Shown: piece by piece, positions 6,305 to 9,007 of the stretch
Position numbering within the stretch: the stretch's first letter is position 1
Layout of the letters: each line of letters starts with the position of its first letter
From: an uncultured Clostridia bacterium
GTDB taxonomy: Bacteria > Bacillota > Clostridia > Oscillospirales > Ruminococcaceae
DNA: 9,007 nt
NCBI GenBank assembly: GCA_947385505.1
Contig: CANDLP010000069.1
Coordinates: forward strand, 1 to 9,007
Direction of reading: 5' to 3'
Notes under the pieces: model-generated
The model's input: the letters and a program-made list of their open reading frames with translations, nothing else
What the model was told of the DNA's origin: nothing
The model's database searches: none
Position numbers and translations under genes: made by a program

Positions 6305-8323
6305 ATGCAAAAAAAACGAGGCGGCACTATAATTTACATTGTAATAATTATTTTTCTCATAGTAGGGCTTATATCTATTTTACGCTCTATCACGCCAAGG
6401 GCGAAAACCGAATCTTATTCTTCGGTTATGGAGCACTTTGACAATCTTGAAGTTTCGGCTTATACCCTTGACCTTAATTCAGGCGAATTAAGGTATATGC
6501 TTAAAGGCGAAAGCAAGCCGAGGATATACTATATTCCATATGTAAGTCTTTTTATAAGCGATATTTACGGCGATTTCAGCGACGGGAGCAGCTACCGCGA
6601 CCGTTACAACGCCAAGTACCCCAACGAACCGTTAGAGGAAGACTATATAGCAATTGCGGACAACTCGTTTTTAACAAGCTTCCTTCCCTATCTTTTGCTT
6701 ATAGCCCTTATGATAGGCTTTACCTTTATTATAATGCGCCAGACTACCGGCGGCGGAAAAATGAATCAGTTTTCCAAGGCCAACACAAGGAATCAGCCTT
6801 CAAACGGAAAAAGAGTTACTTTTAACGACGTTGCCGGCGCGGATGAAGAAAAGGAAGAATTGGCAGAAATTGTCGATTTTATGAAAAATCCGAAAAAGTA
6901 TCTCGATATAGGAGCAAGAGTCCCTAAAGGCGTACTGCTTATGGGACCTCCCGGCACAGGTAAAACGCTGCTTGCCAAAGCTGTGGCGGGCGAAGCGAAT
7001 GTCCCGTTCTTTTCCATAAGCGGTTCCGACTTTGTGGAAATGTTCGTGGGCGTAGGCGCTTCAAGAGTAAGAGACCTGTTTGATCAGGCAAAAAAGCACA
7101 CCCCGTCAATCATTTTCATTGACGAAATAGACGCTGTGGGCAGACAAAGAGGCGCAGGTCTCGGCGGCGGACACGACGAACGCGAACAAACCCTGAACCA
7201 GCTGCTTGTTGAAATGGACGGCTTCTCGGAAAATCAGGGCATAATCATTATCGCAGCCACTAACAGACGTGATATCCTCGACCCGGCTTTGCTTCGTCCC
7301 GGACGCTTCGACAGACAGATTGTGGTAAATTACCCCGATATAAAAGGCCGTGAAGAGATACTCAAAGTTCACACAAGAAACAAGAAATTGGCTTCCGACG
7401 TAAATCTTTCCACTATCGCAAAAACCACCGCGGGCTTTACCGTCGCAGATCTTGAAAACCTTGTGAACGAAGCCGCTTTGCTTGCCGCAAGGGCGAACAG
7501 ACGCGCCATTATAGAAGCGGATATTGAAGAAGCAACAATAAAGGTTGTGGCAGGTCCCGAAAAGAAATCTAAGGTGGTAAGTGAAAAGGAACGCCGTCTT
7601 ACCGCTTATCATGAGGCGGGACACGCAGTCTGCACCTATTACTGTCCTTCTCAGGACAAAGTTCATCAGGTATCTATTATTCCCAGAGGAATGGCGGGAG
7701 GATATACAATGTCACTTCCCGAACATGACAGAAGCTTTGTCAGCAAGACTCAGATGCAGGAAAATATCATTACCCTTCTGGGCGGCCGCGTCTCCGAAAA
7801 AATTATTCTGGACGATATTTCCACAGGCGCATCCAACGATATTGAGCGCGCCACAAAGATTGCCAGAAGTATGGTTACAAAATACGGCTTCAGCGAAAAG
7901 CTGGGACCCGTGGTATACGGTCACGACGAAACCGAAGTGTTTTTGGGACGTGATTATTCACAGGGCAGAAACTATTCGGAAAATATTGCAGCCGAAATTG
8001 ACGCGGAGATACGTGATCTGATTGAAACAAGCTATGAAAAAGCAAAGGATATTCTTGAAAATCATATGGATCAGCTTCATATCCTTGCCAAATACCTTAT
8101 GAAGAACGAAAAAATCGACGGAGCTGATTTTGAAAAGCTGATGAAGGGCGAAATAGACGAAAATTACGAAAAGCAAAAACCCGATGACAGTCCTATAAAT
8201 ACAAACAGTACCGTGATTCCCGAAGATACGGAAAAGCCCGAACAGAATCTTCAGCCCCAATCAGAAGATCCCGTTAAAGAAAACATTGACAATGGAATGG
8301 ATCCCCCGATCTTCAGAGCCTGA
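6305..8323 (+). CDS. ftsH: ATP-dependent zinc metalloprotease FtsH
   Basis: FtsH is a hexameric membrane protease that unfolds and degrades membrane and regulatory proteins. The 672-residue product has a first membrane segment at about residues 8-26, an extracytoplasmic domain to about 122 and a second membrane segment at about 124-145. The AAA domain shows Walker A GPPGTGKT (214-221), the pore motif FVG (247-249), Walker B IIFIDEID (269-276) and the second region of homology with [12 protein letters not shown] (326-337). The protease domain has HEAGH (436-440) with two zinc-binding histidines and Glu437, and [12 protein letters not shown] (506-517) with Asp512 as third ligand. All catalytic positions are intact. 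Residues from about 620 on form a proline-rich, polar, probably disordered tail. AAAGGCGG (6292-6299) lies 5 nt before the ATG, and hpt ends 26 nt upstream, so the two genes are probably one transcript. Confidence 0.98.
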   Translation: MQKKRGGTIIYIVIIIFLIVGLISILRSITPRAKTESYSSVMEHFDNLEVSAYTLDLNSGELRYMLKGESKPRIYYIPYVSLFISDIYGDFSDGSSYRDRYNAKYPNEPLEEDYIAIADNSFLTSFLPYLLLIALMIGFTFIIMRQTTGGGKMNQFSKANTRNQPSNGKRVTFNDVAGADEEKEELAEIVDFMKNPKKYLDIGARVPKGVLLMGPPGTGKTLLAKAVAGEANVPFFSISGSDFVEMFVGVGASRVRDLFDQAKKHTPSIIFIDEIDAVGRQRGAGLGGGHDEREQTLNQLLVEMDGFSENQGIIIIAATNRRDILDPALLRPGRFDRQIVVNYPDIKGREEILKVHTRNKKLASDVNLSTIAKTTAGFTVADLENLVNEAALLAARANRRAIIEADIEEATIKVVAGPEKKSKVVSEKERRLTAYHEAGHAVCTYYCPSQDKVHQVSIIPRGMAGGYTMSLPEHDRSFVSKTQMQENIITLLGGRVSEKIILDDISTGASNDIERATKIARSMVTKYGFSEKLGPVVYGHDETEVFLGRDYSQGRNYSENIAAEIDAEIRDLIETSYEKAKDILENHMDQLHILAKYLMKNEKIDGADFEKLMKGEIDENYEKQKPDDSPINTNSTVIPEDTEKPEQNLQPQSEDPVKENIDNGMDPPIFRA

Positions 8324-8333
8324 CGAATAGAAT

Positions 8334-8376
8334 AAAAGCTCCCGCAAAGTTTCCGTTTGCGGGAGCTTTTATTTTT
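8334..8376. terminator. Strong intrinsic terminator after ftsH, probably bidirectional
   Basis: AAAAGCTCCCGCAAA (8334-8348) and TTTGCGGGAGCTTTT (8356-8370) form a perfect 15-bp stem with a 7-nt loop. ATTTTT follows on the + strand, giving a standard Rho-independent terminator 10 nt after the ftsH stop. Read on the - strand, the stem ends in TTTT followed by ATTC, so it can also end the convergent radical SAM transcript, whose stop codon is at 8380-8382. Confidence 0.95.
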
Positions 8377-8379
8377 GAA

Positions 8380-9007
8380 TTACAAATGCTCTAAATTTAC
8401 ACGATAATCTCTCAAAACGCTTTCATCGTATTTTTCAAGAATACCGCTTATATATTTTATTAGAGTTTGCTTTTCCGAGGGCAAATCACCTTGAAAGTGA
8501 AAAAGATTGGATGCGCCGAGGGCGGCAAAGTGCGTCCTTATTTCAAGTCCTTCTATAAGAAGCTGAAGCTCCTTTAACTTTTCTCTTTCACTTTCCTCTT
8601 CCCATACCCCACGCTGAATTTCAGCGTAAAGCTCGGAATTCGGATAAACCGTAAGCATAGAAGCTCCTATTATTTTGGGATTCAGTTGATTAAAAATATT
8701 TACGGTATTCTTAATTCCCTTCTCCGATTTTCCGTTACCGTATATTCCGGCAAGATAAAAAATATCATATTCCATATTTGCCTCGTCCAATTTTGCGCAC
8801 TGTTCCAAAATATCTTTTGAACCGTATCCCTTGTTCATAAATGAGAGCGCTTCGTCATCGCCGGTTTCAACGCCTATTGTTATTCTGTTATATCCAAGCA
8901 CACGAAGTGATTTAAGTTCTTCAGCGCTTTTATGAGTTATATCAGTTATTCTCGCAAAACATCCGATGCTGTTCAGATTCTGAAGATACTGCTTAGCGAA
9001 ATTAGCT
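8380..9007 (-). CDS. Radical SAM protein, C-terminal part (N-terminus beyond window)
   Basis: The frame is open from the window edge to TAA at 8380-8382, giving 208 visible residues. The GTG at 8899-8901 is an internal valine: the frame continues upstream with protein-like sequence (for example CFARITDITHKSAEEL). The stretch LGYNRITIGVETGDDEAL, followed by MNKGY and a YDIFYLAGIYG segment, is typical of the Elp3/MiaB/NifB-like radical SAM barrel (SMART SM00729). TVYPNSELY and the ending around LGASNLFHFQGDLPSEK resemble a widespread uncharacterised clostridial radical SAM group. The CxxxCxxC motif that binds the 4Fe-4S cluster would lie upstream, outside the window. I cannot assign a substrate. 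The gene converges on ftsH with a shared terminator and is not part of the same operon. Confidence 0.85.
   Translation of the reverse strand, partial: ANFAKQYLQNLNSIGCFARITDITHKSAEELKSLRVLGYNRITIGVETGDDEALSFMNKGYGSKDILEQCAKLDEANMEYDIFYLAGIYGNGKSEKGIKNTVNIFNQLNPKIIGASMLTVYPNSELYAEIQRGVWEEESEREKLKELQLLIEGLEIRTHFAALGASNLFHFQGDLPSEKQTLIKYISGILEKYDESVLRDYRVNLEHL

Noticed and set aside
7106..7666. Long open frame (186 codons) on the - strand opposite ftsH
   Set aside because: It lies wholly antisense to the conserved AAA and protease region of ftsH, has a Cys/Phe/Val-rich composition typical of a complement shadow, and resembles no family.
7581..8021. 146-codon + strand frame inside ftsH
   Set aside because: Out-of-frame overlap with the ftsH protease domain; no ribosome binding site or family resemblance.
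8380..8901. GTG at 8901 as the start of a 173-residue - strand gene
   Set aside because: The frame stays open to the window edge and encodes radical SAM-like sequence upstream, so this GTG is internal.
1..9007. Mobile elements, CRISPR arrays, tRNA/rRNA genes or an undescribed accessory system
   Set aside because: Coding is nearly continuous with conserved housekeeping genes, and no direct repeat array, transposase, RNA gene or unexplained gap over 300 nt was seen.

Overview
The window reads as a chromosomal housekeeping segment from a low-to-moderate-GC member of the Bacillota, most likely class Clostridia. The support is a two-TM GdpP-type c-di-AMP phosphodiesterase, a β-CASP RNase J, AG-rich Shine-Dalgarno sequences, a σA-type promoter, and protein sequences that resemble gut Oscillospirales/Ruminococcaceae. 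The lineage below class is inference. The first 32 bases are not genomic: they match the 3' part of the Illumina TruSeq adapter. Position 1 is therefore almost certainly the raw end of a short-read contig.

Layout on the + strand: the C-terminal third of RNase J (33-639), gdpP (671-2644), rplI encoding ribosomal protein bL9 (2749-3201), the replicative helicase gene dnaB (3254-4600) and tilS, tRNA(Ile) lysidine synthetase (4593-5603, overlapping dnaB by 8 nt). An AT-rich gap of 117 nt follows. It holds a near-consensus extended -10 promoter and a small structured leader. Then come hpt, hypoxanthine phosphoribosyltransferase (5721-6278), and the membrane protease gene ftsH (6305-8323). A strong hairpin terminator (8334-8376) ends this + strand block. 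It also separates it from a convergent gene on the - strand, a radical SAM protein whose N-terminus lies beyond the window (8380-9007).

Two conserved Bacillota gene clusters, gdpP-rplI-dnaB and tilS-hpt-ftsH, are joined here head to tail, with RNase J upstream. The genes cover RNA decay, second-messenger breakdown, ribosome assembly, replication-fork unwinding, tRNA anticodon modification, purine salvage and membrane protein quality control. I see no mobile element, CRISPR array, tRNA or rRNA gene, or accessory defence system, and I do not think the window contains a new biological system. The points worth a second look are smaller: a TilS without the usual C-terminal domain, an Hpt with substitutions at two active-site positions, an unusual hpt leader (a stem hiding one Shine-Dalgarno and an out-of-frame mini-ORF behind a better one), and the adapter at the contig end.
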